NCBI GenBank assembly: GCA_022732885.1
Contig: JAIJTS010000020.1
Location: forward strand, 1 to 24,832
Length of the DNA stretch: 24,832 nt
Source: Atopobium sp.
GTDB lineage: Bacteria > Actinomycetota > Coriobacteriia > Coriobacteriales > Atopobiaceae
Direction: 5' to 3'
The position numbers were made by a program, and so were the translations under genes. The notes beneath the pieces are model-generated. The model did not search any database and was not told the DNA's origin. It saw nothing but the letters and a program-made list of their open reading frames with translations. Position 1 is the stretch's first letter. Every line of letters starts with the position of its first letter. This document shows, piece after piece, positions 14,519-23,030 of the stretch.

Positions 14519-15268
14519 CTAGATACTCAGCAGAAATTCAAATGCTTTGAGGCGCGCTTCAAGATGTGTGGCTGCCCAAATATGCGCGTTGGTGAGCAAA
14601 AAGAGTGCAGTTTCTGGAGCAATCTCGGCAACAATAAGCTGGTCAAAAGTAAGTTTTAGAAGTGAAGATAACCACGAGAGCTCAAGCGAAGTTACCTCAA
14701 TGGCTCCCTCAATCTCATGCGCACAACTTCCACACAATGCACCACCAGCAGCTGGCGAGAAGTACGTAAGAGCTTCATCTCCACAGGCAATGCATGATTC
14801 CAGCTCTGGTCGCCAGCCTTCGTGTGCCAAAACTTTAAACACATAGGCAGCAACAACAAGATCTAAGTGTTTCTCATCATCTACTTCTTCGCAAGCTCTG
14901 AGGGTGCGAGAAAGTAGTGGATAGAGAAACGCGTCCTCGATGCCGTCAATACATGAAAGGCGTGCAACTTCGCAGATAGCAGATGCGGCTGCTACCTTAG
15001 AAAGATCTCCTCGAAGTGATGCATGCGGCTCAAGCAAGGTTGCCTCGGACAAGATGTCAAGCGAGCGACCTTCTGCCAGCAGCACGTCTAGCTCGCAAAA
15101 CAGTTCGACACGAGCAGCAAATCGACCGCCAGGCTTTCTGGCGCCCTTTGCAACAGCTCGTCGTTCTTCTCCCGAATCGGAGAGCATGGTTAAGATGAGG
15201 TCTTGCTCGGCAAGTTTAGTTCTATCAAGCACAATTGCTTTAAGACGAGTGGTCTTTCTACCAGGCAC
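14519..15268 (-). CDS. recO: DNA repair protein RecO
   Basis: RecO works with RecF and RecR to load RecA on gapped DNA covered by single-strand binding protein. The 249-residue protein begins with an OB-fold segment (KAIVLDRTKLAEQDLILTML, then AVAKGARKPGGRFAARVELF). It carries a four-Cys zinc site (C159, C162, C179, C182) in the C-terminal helical half, as in many RecO proteins. The GTG start at 15268 is two bases after the era stop, with a GAGGA site inside era. The era-recO pair is a widely conserved order. It is a partner of RecA, encoded about 12 kb away in this window. Confidence 0.95.
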   Translation of the reverse strand: MPGRKTTRLKAIVLDRTKLAEQDLILTMLSDSGEERRAVAKGARKPGGRFAARVELFCELDVLLAEGRSLDILSEATLLEPHASLRGDLSKVAAASAICEVARLSCIDGIEDAFLYPLLSRTLRACEEVDDEKHLDLVVAAYVFKVLAHEGWRPELESCIACGDEALTYFSPAAGGALCGSCAHEIEGAIEVTSLELSWLSSLLKLTFDQLIVAEIAPETALFLLTNAHIWAATHLEARLKAFEFLLSI

Positions 15269-15270
15269 AA

Positions 15271-16209
15271 CTAATCCTCAGTTGAGTAACCCAGGCGTTT
15301 AATCTCATTGGCATCACACCTCCAGAGAGGCTGTACGCGCACCTGCAGATCAAGGTAAACCTTGCGGCCAAACAATTTCTCCAGGTCTTTTCTAGCCTCA
15401 ACGCCAACGCGCTTAATCATGGAACCGCCCTGGCCAACCACAATGCCCTTTTGACCTTCTCGCTCCACCATAATAGTTGCAGAGATAGATAAATGGCCAT
15501 CTGTTGCAACCTCATAGGAATCGCAGACAACAGCAACAGAATGTGGAACTTCCTGACGAAGGTTAAGCAACAGCTTTTCGCGGACAAACTCTGCTACCAG
15601 GTCTTCTGGCAGGGCGTCAGTCTCCATATCCTCTGGGAACCACATGGGACCCTCAGGAAGATGTTCGGAAACAAGAGCAATAAATGCCTGAATATTAAAG
15701 TCTTCTGAAGCAGAAACGACAAGCACATCATCAAAGTGAGCAAGAGCCTGTGCAGCCTCAAGCTGCTCAGCCACCTGCTCTGGAGATGCAATATCTGCCT
15801 TTGTAATAACCAGCAGCTTAAAGGCAGCGTGTGCCTGCTCAACATGATTTGCAACCCACTCATCACCACGACCAACGGGCTTAGTGGCGTCAATCAAAAA
15901 AGCAATTACATCTGCGTCATTGAGCTCTCCAAGCGCTGCCTTGTTAAGCTCTTTTCCAAGAGCATCTTTAGGTTTGTGAAGACCTGGAGTATCTACAATG
16001 ACCAGCTGGGAGTTCTCTCCGTTTACTACTGCCCTAAAACGACGTCGTGTTGTCTGGGCAACAGGGCTTGCGATAGCAACTTTCTGACCCATACAAGCGT
16101 TTAAAAGTGTAGACTTGCCAACGCTTGGACGACCAACTAATGCAACAAAACCGCTCCTAAATGGAGTGGTCTCAGATGAAGTGTTTTCAGAAACTGAATT
16201 GGCGGTCAT
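15271..16209 (-). CDS. era: GTPase Era
   Basis: Era is a GTPase that binds the 3' end of 16S rRNA and checks small-subunit maturation. The 312-residue protein has G1 GRPSVGKS (26-33), a switch with AQTTRRRFRAV, G3 DTPG (73-76) and G4 TKAD (136-139). A C-terminal KH domain has EGQKGIVVGQGGSMIKRVG. The first 17 residues are a poorly conserved extension. The ATG has a GGAGG site. It follows dgkA closely and precedes recO. YbeY, also an rRNA-maturation factor that acts with Era, lies two genes upstream. Confidence 0.97.
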   Translation of the reverse strand: MTANSVSENTSSETTPFRSGFVALVGRPSVGKSTLLNACMGQKVAIASPVAQTTRRRFRAVVNGENSQLVIVDTPGLHKPKDALGKELNKAALGELNDADVIAFLIDATKPVGRGDEWVANHVEQAHAAFKLLVITKADIASPEQVAEQLEAAQALAHFDDVLVVSASEDFNIQAFIALVSEHLPEGPMWFPEDMETDALPEDLVAEFVREKLLLNLRQEVPHSVAVVCDSYEVATDGHLSISATIMVEREGQKGIVVGQGGSMIKRVGVEARKDLEKLFGRKVYLDLQVRVQPLWRCDANEIKRLGYSTED

Positions 16210-16221
16210 ACGTCCTCCAAC

Positions 16222-16599
16222 TTACCAATGAAAAATCGCTCGCGAGAAAATCAAAAGTCCTATAAGGGCTGCCGTAAAACTAATACAGCATGAAGCCGCC
16301 GCAGCAATATCTTTAGCTTTACCGGCCATAGGATGAAACTCTGGAGAAACCAGGTCCACCACAGTTTCTATTGCCGTGTTAATAAGCTCTGTAGTTAAAA
16401 CAGCACCAATACACGCAAAGACAAGTGCCCAGCTTACGGCATCCAAACCAACAAACAATCCCGCAACTACAGTCAATACGGCAGCAACTGACATACGGCG
16501 AAGATTTGCCTCTTGAGCAAACGCTTGACGTGCACCCTGTAGTGCAAAAAGAAGACCGCGCTTAAAGCTTGGATGTCTGCCCTTAGATCCCGGAATCAT
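16222..16599 (-). CDS. dgkA: Diacylglycerol/undecaprenol kinase, DgkA family
   Basis: Members of this small membrane kinase family phosphorylate diacylglycerol (Gram-negatives) or undecaprenol (Gram-positives), recycling the lipid carrier for cell-wall synthesis. The 125-residue protein shows the family motif ELINTAIETVVDL (71-83) and KAKDIAAAAS (94-103), with about three membrane helices (37-53, 55-75 and 98-120). By lineage undecaprenol is the likelier substrate, but this is inference. The ATG shares its A with the ybeY stop (TAATG), so translation is coupled. The ybeY-dgkA-era order is the standard Gram-positive one. Confidence 0.94.
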   Translation of the reverse strand: MIPGSKGRHPSFKRGLLFALQGARQAFAQEANLRRMSVAAVLTVVAGLFVGLDAVSWALVFACIGAVLTTELINTAIETVVDLVSPEFHPMAGKAKDIAAAASCCISFTAALIGLLIFSRAIFHW

Positions 16600-17108
16600 T
16601 ACTCGTCAATCCCCTCGCGGTGGCGAGTCAATACAACTGGCTCAATGGTCTTATCAGTTGAAAGCAGAGCAGCAAGGGCGTCTTCGCGAGCCTCCATAAC
16701 CTCTGCTTCATCATCTTCAATGTGGTCATATCCAAGCAGGTGAAGCATGGCATGAACAAGCATAAGCCTAAACTCGTCCGCCTCAGTAGTGCCATATTCT
16801 TTTGCTTGACGTGCAATAAAGTTAGGGGCCAGAATAATATCGCCCAGCTCACACATCTCGCCAGGAGCCAAATCTGGGTCATCAGGACGCTCTACCTCAA
16901 GTGAAATAACGTCTGTGGGTGCATTTTTTTCTCGCCACTCAAGGTTTACCTGCTGAATCTCTTCATCGCTAACAATAGAAATAGAGACTGTACAAGGGCG
17001 CTCCACGCCTTCTTCAGAGAGTACGAGGTTGCAATCGGCTTCAATCTCTTCCACAGAAATTGGGCACTCTACGTCCTCTTCAATCACAATATCGTACTCG
17101 TTAACCAC
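16599..17108 (-). CDS. ybeY: Endoribonuclease YbeY
   Basis: YbeY is a metal-dependent endoribonuclease that matures the 3' end of 16S rRNA and takes part in ribosome quality control. The 169-residue protein has the metal triad in HAMLHLLGYDH (H119, H123, H129) and upstream NAPTDVISLEV and GDIILAPNF, all family features. The first 30 residues are acidic. The start is GTG with a GGGGAG site only about four bases upstream, so a modest start rate is plausible. It lies one base after the phoH stop codon and overlaps dgkA by one base. Confidence 0.96.
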   Translation of the reverse strand: MVNEYDIVIEEDVECPISVEEIEADCNLVLSEEGVERPCTVSISIVSDEEIQQVNLEWREKNAPTDVISLEVERPDDPDLAPGEMCELGDIILAPNFIARQAKEYGTTEADEFRLMLVHAMLHLLGYDHIEDDEAEVMEAREDALAALLSTDKTIEPVVLTRHREGIDE

Positions 17109-17109
17109 G

Positions 17110-18069
17110 TTACTCCCCTAGCTGTTTTTTCTCATAGGCAGTATATGCATCAACTATCTTACCAACCAACGTGTGACGAACAATATCATTTCTATCTAAA
17201 TCAACAAAAGCAACGTCTTCCAGATTGCCCAACACCTGTCGAGCAACGTCCAAACCACTTTTTCCCACAAGGTCTCGCTGTGTTGCATCACCAGTTATTA
17301 CAAACTTTGACGAGAAACCCAGGCGGGTCAAAAACATTTTCATCTGCTCAGGTGTGGTATTTTGTGCCTCATCCAAAATGACAAATGCATCATTCATGGT
17401 ACGGCCACGCATAAATGCAAGCGGAGCAATTTCAACAATTCCCTGTTCAATGAGGTTATTTGCGTACTCCATAGAGGTCATATCAAAAAGGGCGTCATAG
17501 AGTGGCCTAATATAGGGATCAAGCTTTTCTTGAAGTGTTCCTGGAAGAAAACCTAGAGACTCTCCTGCTTCTACAACAGGTCTTACCAGCACAATTCTGC
17601 TGATTTGCTGAGAAGTCAACGCGGCAAGCGCCATAGCAACTGCCAAATAGGTTTTTCCGGTACCCGCAGGACCAATACCAAAGGTTATAGAGTTATTTGC
17701 TATTGCCTTGGTATAAGCAATTTGACCTTGTGTTTTAGGTTGAATTGCTTTGCCCTTATGTGTGACAAACAGCGTACGTGTTCCCGCCTGCTTTAAGTTG
17801 GCATTTCTTTTTGTGTTGTCAAGCAGAAACTTTACGTCTTCAAGTGTAGGCCTTGAGCCTGATTCGACCATTTGAATAAGGCGAGAAAAAATGAGCGTTA
17901 ACAGCTCAATCTCTTGAGAAGTACCAGACAAAAAGATTGCTTTTCCTCTGATTGAAATAAGAGCCGCACATGACGCTTCAATTTCTCTGAGCAAACTATC
18001 AGCTGGACCTGTCAGATACAGAGGATCAACCGAATCAGGAATAGTTAAGCGAATTTGTGTTGGCTCCAT
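17110..18069 (-). CDS. phoH: PhoH-like P-loop ATPase
   Basis: PhoH-family proteins are P-loop ATPases of the RecD/helicase type, often encoded beside ybeY and thought to act on RNA. The 319-residue protein has Walker A GIGPAGTGKT (131-140) and Walker B ILDEAQ (231-236), plus LVRPVVEAGESLGFLPG and the ITGDATQRDL segment. An N-terminal region of about 120 residues looks KH-like or helical and is less conserved. The ATG has a GGGGG site close upstream. The phoH-ybeY pair suggests a shared role in rRNA or mRNA processing; the exact substrate is unproven. Confidence 0.94.
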   Translation of the reverse strand: MEPTQIRLTIPDSVDPLYLTGPADSLLREIEASCAALISIRGKAIFLSGTSQEIELLTLIFSRLIQMVESGSRPTLEDVKFLLDNTKRNANLKQAGTRTLFVTHKGKAIQPKTQGQIAYTKAIANNSITFGIGPAGTGKTYLAVAMALAALTSQQISRIVLVRPVVEAGESLGFLPGTLQEKLDPYIRPLYDALFDMTSMEYANNLIEQGIVEIAPLAFMRGRTMNDAFVILDEAQNTTPEQMKMFLTRLGFSSKFVITGDATQRDLVGKSGLDVARQVLGNLEDVAFVDLDRNDIVRHTLVGKIVDAYTAYEKKQLGE

Positions 18070-18080
18070 GTTCCCCCAAT

Positions 18081-19352
18081 TTACAAACGAGTAGCTTTTA
18101 GCGTTCCATTAGGTAAAACTTCATCAAAGCGCATAGCAATAAGCTCATCAAGTTCAATAGTAGGATCAACCTGGACATCAAAAAGGCCGCCAGAAATTCC
18201 CCTACCTGGATACTGTACCACCACATTGTCGCAGGTACCAACAAGCTTCTTAGCTGCGTCAAGACGCATGGCAGTACCCAAATCGCGCATTTTCTTTGCA
18301 CGCTCAGCCATCGCCTTTGGATCTACCTGATTTGGAGCGGTTGCCGCAGGGGTTCCAGGGCGCTTGGAATACCTAAATACATGCATCTTTGAAAAGCCCA
18401 TCTGACGACAAAACTCATACGACTCTTCAAATTCTTTATCAGTTTCTCCAGGAAAGCCAACAATAAGGTCCGTTCCCAAAGCGATAGTTGGCATCACTGA
18501 ACGAGCTTCCTCGACAGCATTGCGGTAAAGTTCTGTTCTGTACACCCTGCCCATACGTGAGAGCGTAGCATCACATCCAGATTGAAGACAGATGTGCAAA
18601 AAAGGCGCAATTCTTCCGTTGGAAGCGGCAATTACCTCTACCAAACGAGCATTTACATCAGGCGGCTCAAGAGAAGAAAGTCTCAAGCGACCAACCTCGG
18701 TTTTTTCAAGTACATACTCGAGAAGATCAGGAAGTCGTAAAATTCTTCCACCCTCATTCTCAAGTTGAGCCTTATAGCTGCCAAGATTAATTCCTGTAAG
18801 GACAACCTCTTGAGCTCCTCTGCTCATAGCATCTTTTACCTGCGAAACAACTTCGCGAGGATCGAGGGATTTTCCCGCACCGCGCGCCTTCCAGACAATG
18901 CAGAAGGTGCAACGGTTATCACAACCGTCTTGAATCTTGATACCAGGGCGTGTGCGACCTGTTGGAGTTGGCTTAGAAATGACAAGCCCGTCATCGCTTA
19001 CGGATTCTGGGGCAAAGCCTAGCTCTTCAAGAACTCTATCCGCAACTTTGTCCTTCTCGGCTTCTACCACAACATTAGGAGCAAGAGAGGCAAGTTCATC
19101 AGCAAAAAGACTTGCAACACAACCCGTTGCAACTACAAGAGGAGCTCCCGGCATAAGTGCTGCTTTACGCACAGCTTTTCTCGTCTTAGCCTCGGCTTCT
19201 GCAGTGACAGCACAGGTGTTGATGACGATAGCCTGAGCCTCATTTTCTTCAACAATACGACATCCCATGCGGAGCAGAGAATCTGCCATTAAATCAAGCT
19301 CAACGCGATTTACTCTGCATCCAAGATTTATGAGCGCAATTCCATGAGCCAT
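18081..19352 (-). CDS. mtaB: tRNA (N6-threonylcarbamoyladenosine-37) methylthiotransferase MtaB
   Basis: MtaB is a radical-SAM enzyme that adds a methylthio group to t6A37 in tRNAs reading ANN codons. The 423-residue protein starts GIALINLGCRVNRVELD, has N-terminal cluster cysteines at C12, C47 and C78, and the SAM motif CDNRCTFC (C144, C148, C151). A TRAM-like domain ends it. The GCRVNxxE signature separates MtaB from RimO and MiaB. The ATG shares its A with the dnaJ stop (TAATG), so it is coupled to dnaJ, as in firmicute dnaJ-to-mtaB regions. A second methylthiotransferase, RimO, is encoded about 13 kb away. Confidence 0.95.
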   Translation of the reverse strand: MAHGIALINLGCRVNRVELDLMADSLLRMGCRIVEENEAQAIVINTCAVTAEAEAKTRKAVRKAALMPGAPLVVATGCVASLFADELASLAPNVVVEAEKDKVADRVLEELGFAPESVSDDGLVISKPTPTGRTRPGIKIQDGCDNRCTFCIVWKARGAGKSLDPREVVSQVKDAMSRGAQEVVLTGINLGSYKAQLENEGGRILRLPDLLEYVLEKTEVGRLRLSSLEPPDVNARLVEVIAASNGRIAPFLHICLQSGCDATLSRMGRVYRTELYRNAVEEARSVMPTIALGTDLIVGFPGETDKEFEESYEFCRQMGFSKMHVFRYSKRPGTPAATAPNQVDPKAMAERAKKMRDLGTAMRLDAAKKLVGTCDNVVVQYPGRGISGGLFDVQVDPTIELDELIAMRFDEVLPNGTLKATRL

Positions 19353-20536
19353 TAGCGCCTCTTCTTAGAAGCCTTTTTGGCTTTATGCATTACGGAATCT
19401 GTTGCTGCAGATTGACTGGATTGCTGCGTATCTTGAGTATCTTGAGCACTGTTTTGTTTACGCTCATCAATTATGGAGGTAATCGTCTCTAACTGCTCTT
19501 TAGTCAGTCCAGTTGAAGTCTCAATGTGAACCAGAACGTAAAGGTTTCCACGAGCCTTAGAATGCAAACGAGGCATACCCTTACCAGCTACACTCAGCTG
19601 CTGACCATACTTACAACCTGCAGGGATAGAAATTTCAATAGATTCATCTTTGATAATGCCGTCAATAGTAACGGTAGTACCAACAATTGCCTCAAGAGAA
19701 TCTACGCTAACTGAAGTAAAAAGGTCATCGCCCCTACGCTCAAAGTCTTTATGTTGAGCAACTTCAATGGTTACGATAAGGTCGCCAGAGGTTTCGCCTC
19801 TAACACCTGCTTCGCCTTTACCAGTAATAGAAATTGATTGACCTGAATGAACACCTGCCGGAATTTCAACAGAAACACGCTCATGATCAGGAGTTCTTCC
19901 CTGACCTCCACAGGTCTCACAGGCATGCTCAACCTTCTTGCCTGTTCCTTGGCACTCTGGACAAACTGTCTGAGACTGCATTTGACCAAAGACGGTATTT
20001 TGAACCTGAACTACCGTGCCCGTTCCGTGACAGCGTGGGCAGTCCTCAATTTTTCCACCCTCACCAAGACCGGTACCATTGCAATCATCGCAGGTAGAAA
20101 GTCTGTTATATGAGATAGTTTTAGTAACTCCGGCTGCTGCTTCTTCCAGCGTGATGGACAGCCTAATACCCATATCACTTCCACGAGTACGCTGAGCAGC
20201 GCCTCGACCTCCATGACCGCCGCCAAAGAAAGTATCAAAGATATCTCCAAAGCCGCCGAAGCCACCACCAAAGATATCTGACATATCTACATAGCTGCCA
20301 CCAAAACCGGAAGGACCATTAGGGTCTCCATAACGGTCATAGTTAGCGCGTTTTTGCTCATCTGAAAGTACAGAATAAGCTTCGTTTACCTCTTTGAACT
20401 TCTCTTCTGCATGAGGGTCATCAGAAACATCAGGGTGCAGTTTTCTTGCAAGCTTTAAAAAAGCTCGCTTGATAGTTTTTTGGTCTGCATCACGAGCAAC
20501 ACCTAAGAGCTCGTAGAAGTCTTTCTTCTCTGCCAC
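19352..20536 (-). CDS. dnaJ: Chaperone protein DnaJ
   Basis: DnaJ delivers unfolded clients to DnaK and stimulates its ATPase. The 394-residue protein is a complete class A J-protein: J domain with HPD (34-36), Gly/Phe region (about 68-112), four zinc motifs CDDCNGTG, CPRCHGTG, CPECQGTG and CETCGGQG (149-213), and both C-terminal substrate-binding domains. A polar tail follows, rich in Gln, Ser and Lys. In this tail a 9-bp direct duplication (19428-19445) encodes Asp-Thr-Gln twice. It starts with GTG, preceded by an AGGGGAG site about 11 bases upstream. No dnaK, grpE or hrcA is nearby. It lies 33 bases after a second, membrane-anchored J-protein gene. Confidence 0.96.
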   Translation of the reverse strand: MAEKKDFYELLGVARDADQKTIKRAFLKLARKLHPDVSDDPHAEEKFKEVNEAYSVLSDEQKRANYDRYGDPNGPSGFGGSYVDMSDIFGGGFGGFGDIFDTFFGGGHGGRGAAQRTRGSDMGIRLSITLEEAAAGVTKTISYNRLSTCDDCNGTGLGEGGKIEDCPRCHGTGTVVQVQNTVFGQMQSQTVCPECQGTGKKVEHACETCGGQGRTPDHERVSVEIPAGVHSGQSISITGKGEAGVRGETSGDLIVTIEVAQHKDFERRGDDLFTSVSVDSLEAIVGTTVTIDGIIKDESIEISIPAGCKYGQQLSVAGKGMPRLHSKARGNLYVLVHIETSTGLTKEQLETITSIIDERKQNSAQDTQDTQQSSQSAATDSVMHKAKKASKKRR

Positions 20537-20569
20537 GCTTACTAACTCTCCCCTTGTAAAACCTAAAAC

Positions 20570-21676
20570 TTAAATTCCCATATAGCCAACATGGCCCAAA
20601 CCGGCCGTACAAGCATACAAAGTCATAATAATAATTGAGTAGAAGGCACCATTGATGATTCCCGAAACAAAGGCATTTGCAAAGCTTCTCCACCAGCCAG
20701 CATTCATCTTTACGCCATCTGCAAGAACATTTCTCATGCCAAAAATCAAAAGTGGAATCAACACAATGGCAAATAATGGTGACCTTAAATTGAGCGCCAC
20801 AAACACTAGAAGCATTGCGGTAATACCTGTGACACGAGCTCCCGCACGCTGACGGAACGTCAGCTGCTCTGAAGGAACCTTGATATTTACAATAAAATCA
20901 CCGGTTGCAGAACCATTTGTTCCTGCATTTCCCATTCCAGGTACTCTAATCTGATCGCCATTATGAGAGTTGGCAGGTACATCAACCATAATTTCGCTTG
21001 CAGATAAAACACGTCCAGAACCACCACAAACGTCGCATGGATCTTGTACAACGTGTCCTGCGCCATCACACTCTGGACAGTCAACTCTAAACTTTCCTAC
21101 CCCAAAAATGGAAGAAAGATCAATGTCAATATGACCCGTTCCTTGACAGGTTGGACAGGTAGTTGCCTCGCCCTTATGCTGCGATCCCTTACCCGCGCAA
21201 GCATCACAAGTAACAAAACGCTGGTACGTGATACCTTTCTTAACGCCATTTTTAGCGTCAGCGTCGCTCAAGGTTAAGTCGTAGACAATATCTGCGCCTG
21301 TCTGGGGCTTGTATGCACGAGAACGCTTTTGAGATCCAGTAGTCCAACTATTAAAGTTAATATCACCAAACGGGAAGCCTCCCTCAAAAGGAGAACCCCC
21401 ATACGTAGATCCACCAGGATAACCAGAGGGGCCATAACCACCACCGTAGAAAGAGCCGCTTCTCATTGCGTCATAACGACGGCGTTTCTCGGCATCTGAT
21501 AAAACAGCATATGCCTCAGAAACCTCTTTAAAACGCTCTTCAGCATCGGGCTCTTTATTGACGTCTGGATGAAGCTTACGAGCTTTAGTTTGAAAAGCTT
21601 TTCTAATTTCTTCAGCTGTCGCGGACTCAGAAACACCCAAGATGGCATAATAGTCCTTTTCGTTCATAGCAGCCAT
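20570..21676 (-). CDS. Membrane-anchored DnaJ-like protein (J domain, zinc region and C-terminal membrane helices)
   Basis: The 368-residue protein (ATG at 21676) starts as a class A DnaJ: J domain with HPD (36-38), a Gly/Tyr/Phe-rich linker (about 73-110), and four zinc motifs CDACAGKG (157-164), CPTCQGTG (174-181), CPECDGAG (200-207) and CDVCGGSG (214-221). Part of the first substrate-binding domain follows (to about 270). From about 282 the usual second binding and dimerisation domains are replaced by about three hydrophobic helices (282-297, 298-318 and 332-359). It probably tethers J-domain activity to the membrane with the J domain cytoplasmic. A TTG six codons upstream is a poor start; the ATG has a GGAGAG site. 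It lies between hemW and dnaJ. Its precise function is not known. Confidence 0.85.
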   Translation of the reverse strand: MAAMNEKDYYAILGVSESATAEEIRKAFQTKARKLHPDVNKEPDAEERFKEVSEAYAVLSDAEKRRRYDAMRSGSFYGGGYGPSGYPGGSTYGGSPFEGGFPFGDINFNSWTTGSQKRSRAYKPQTGADIVYDLTLSDADAKNGVKKGITYQRFVTCDACAGKGSQHKGEATTCPTCQGTGHIDIDLSSIFGVGKFRVDCPECDGAGHVVQDPCDVCGGSGRVLSASEIMVDVPANSHNGDQIRVPGMGNAGTNGSATGDFIVNIKVPSEQLTFRQRAGARVTGITAMLLVFVALNLRSPLFAIVLIPLLIFGMRNVLADGVKMNAGWWRSFANAFVSGIINGAFYSIIIMTLYACTAGLGHVGYMGI

Positions 21677-21681
21677 GAAAT

Positions 21682-21687
21682 CTCTCC
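21682..21687 (-). promoter_or_regulatory. Ribosome site that fixes the start of the membrane DnaJ-like gene
   Basis: GGAGAG lies five bases before the ATG at 21676. It supports this ATG over an upstream in-frame TTG (21694), which would place the site inside the coding region. I saw no CIRCE or HAIR heat-shock operator in the 94-base gap before the gene. Confidence 0.65.
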
Positions 21688-21770
21688 GATTCAATCCATA
21701 ACTAAATCTGCATCATGAGAACGTTTGAAAGTGTACCCACTTGTTTTGAAGTTAATGCAGCACAAACACA

Positions 21771-23021
21771 CTACAAACGTAAATCCCAAAGACGTCCATA
21801 GAGCTCGTTTCCAAGCAGCCAGCCCTTCTCGGTAGGTCTATAGGTTTTTGCACCTTTTGAAACATCTGCTTCAATGCAGTCCAACAACCCGTCTTGCAAG
21901 CACGTATCAAACATATCTTGTAGACGCGACGCACCAAATACCAGCTCGGACTCAGCCAAAAGCGCAAGCGAAAGCGGCTCCATCAGACGAGCATGCAGCA
22001 TCAAATCTTCTGCCACAGCTTCTCTATGAGTCAAAAATTCAACATCAAACTCTGTCGAGAAAAACGAAGCACCTTCAGCAATTTTTCTTGGAGAATCTAG
22101 GACCACTAGTCGTGCGCGAGCGGCATCTTGTGGACGCGCAGGTAAAGAAGTGTTCTGATCCGCGAGCATATCATACTCACACGCAGTCAACATACTTGCA
22201 GCACTGGTACCTAGACCAAGGTACGATTCCCCCGTCCAGTACATTTTATTGTGCTTGCAGCTTTTCTGGTTACGAGCATAGCTTGCCACCTCGTAGCGTT
22301 CAAATCCCGCTGCTTGAAGCATCTTTGAAGCAGCTTGCATTCGATCTGCCTGCACGTCGTAGGCATTCCAAGGAGTGTCTTTATCTTTGGTTTGCTTAGC
22401 CAGCGCTGTGCCGTCTTCAATGGTAAGTGGATAGACACTCACGTGATCCACTTCAAGCGAGATAAACCTTGAGAGCGAAGACTCCCAGGAACTCACTGTT
22501 TGTTCAGGAATTGCACACATGAGATCAACAGACACGTCGAAACCATGCTCTTTTGCAACTAAAACCCTGTCATACGCAAGATCTGCCGAATGAATTCTGC
22601 CCAGCCTCTTAAGCTCGTTATCGTTAAAACTTTGAACTCCCAAAGAAATTCTCGTCACTCCGCCTTTAGAAAGATTAGCGAGAAGATCATCAGATAGTGA
22701 ATCTGGATTTGCTTCCATACTGAACTCACTAGGCTGCGTAAGAGTCAAGACGTGCTGCGCCAAATCAGCCGCAGCTTGACCGAGCAAACTGGGAGTTCCG
22801 CCTCCCATATAGACCGTTTTAGTAGCTGCTAATAAACCAAACTGAGCAACTTCATCTAGCTGATGTTTGAGGGCTTTTACATAATCTTTCATGCGATTGT
22901 CGTCTTGTCTTGTGGACCAAGAAGAAAAATCGCAATAGAAGCATTTTTGTGCACAAAACGGAATATGCAGGTAAAGAGCAGAGGAAGCCGTTTGGTTGTA
23001 TTTAGACTGCCAGGAATCCAC
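21771..23021 (-). CDS. hemW: Radical SAM heme chaperone HemW
   Basis: HemW is related to coproporphyrinogen dehydrogenase HemN but is thought to carry heme to respiratory proteins. The 416-residue protein has LYLHIPFCAQKCFYCDF near the N-terminus (C23, C27, C30) and GGGTPS at 74-79. The residue after the third cysteine pair is Phe, not the extra Cys found in HemN, which favours HemW. The C-terminal HemN-type domain is present. The start is GTG with no clear ribosome site, nine bases after the dusB stop, so it may rely on coupling to dusB. The lepA-to-hemW neighbourhood is conserved in many bacteria, here with dusB inserted. Confidence 0.93.
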   Translation of the reverse strand: MDSWQSKYNQTASSALYLHIPFCAQKCFYCDFSSWSTRQDDNRMKDYVKALKHQLDEVAQFGLLAATKTVYMGGGTPSLLGQAAADLAQHVLTLTQPSEFSMEANPDSLSDDLLANLSKGGVTRISLGVQSFNDNELKRLGRIHSADLAYDRVLVAKEHGFDVSVDLMCAIPEQTVSSWESSLSRFISLEVDHVSVYPLTIEDGTALAKQTKDKDTPWNAYDVQADRMQAASKMLQAAGFERYEVASYARNQKSCKHNKMYWTGESYLGLGTSAASMLTACEYDMLADQNTSLPARPQDAARARLVVLDSPRKIAEGASFFSTEFDVEFLTHREAVAEDLMLHARLMEPLSLALLAESELVFGASRLQDMFDTCLQDGLLDCIEADVSKGAKTYRPTEKGWLLGNELYGRLWDLRL

Positions 23022-23030
23022 AACAGACCA

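Noticed and set aside
21677..21770. Heat-shock operator (CIRCE or HAIR) before the membrane DnaJ-like gene
   Set aside because: I looked for TTAGCACTC/GAGTGCTAA and CTTGAGT/ACTCAAG arms and found neither; only a 4-base inverted repeat is present.
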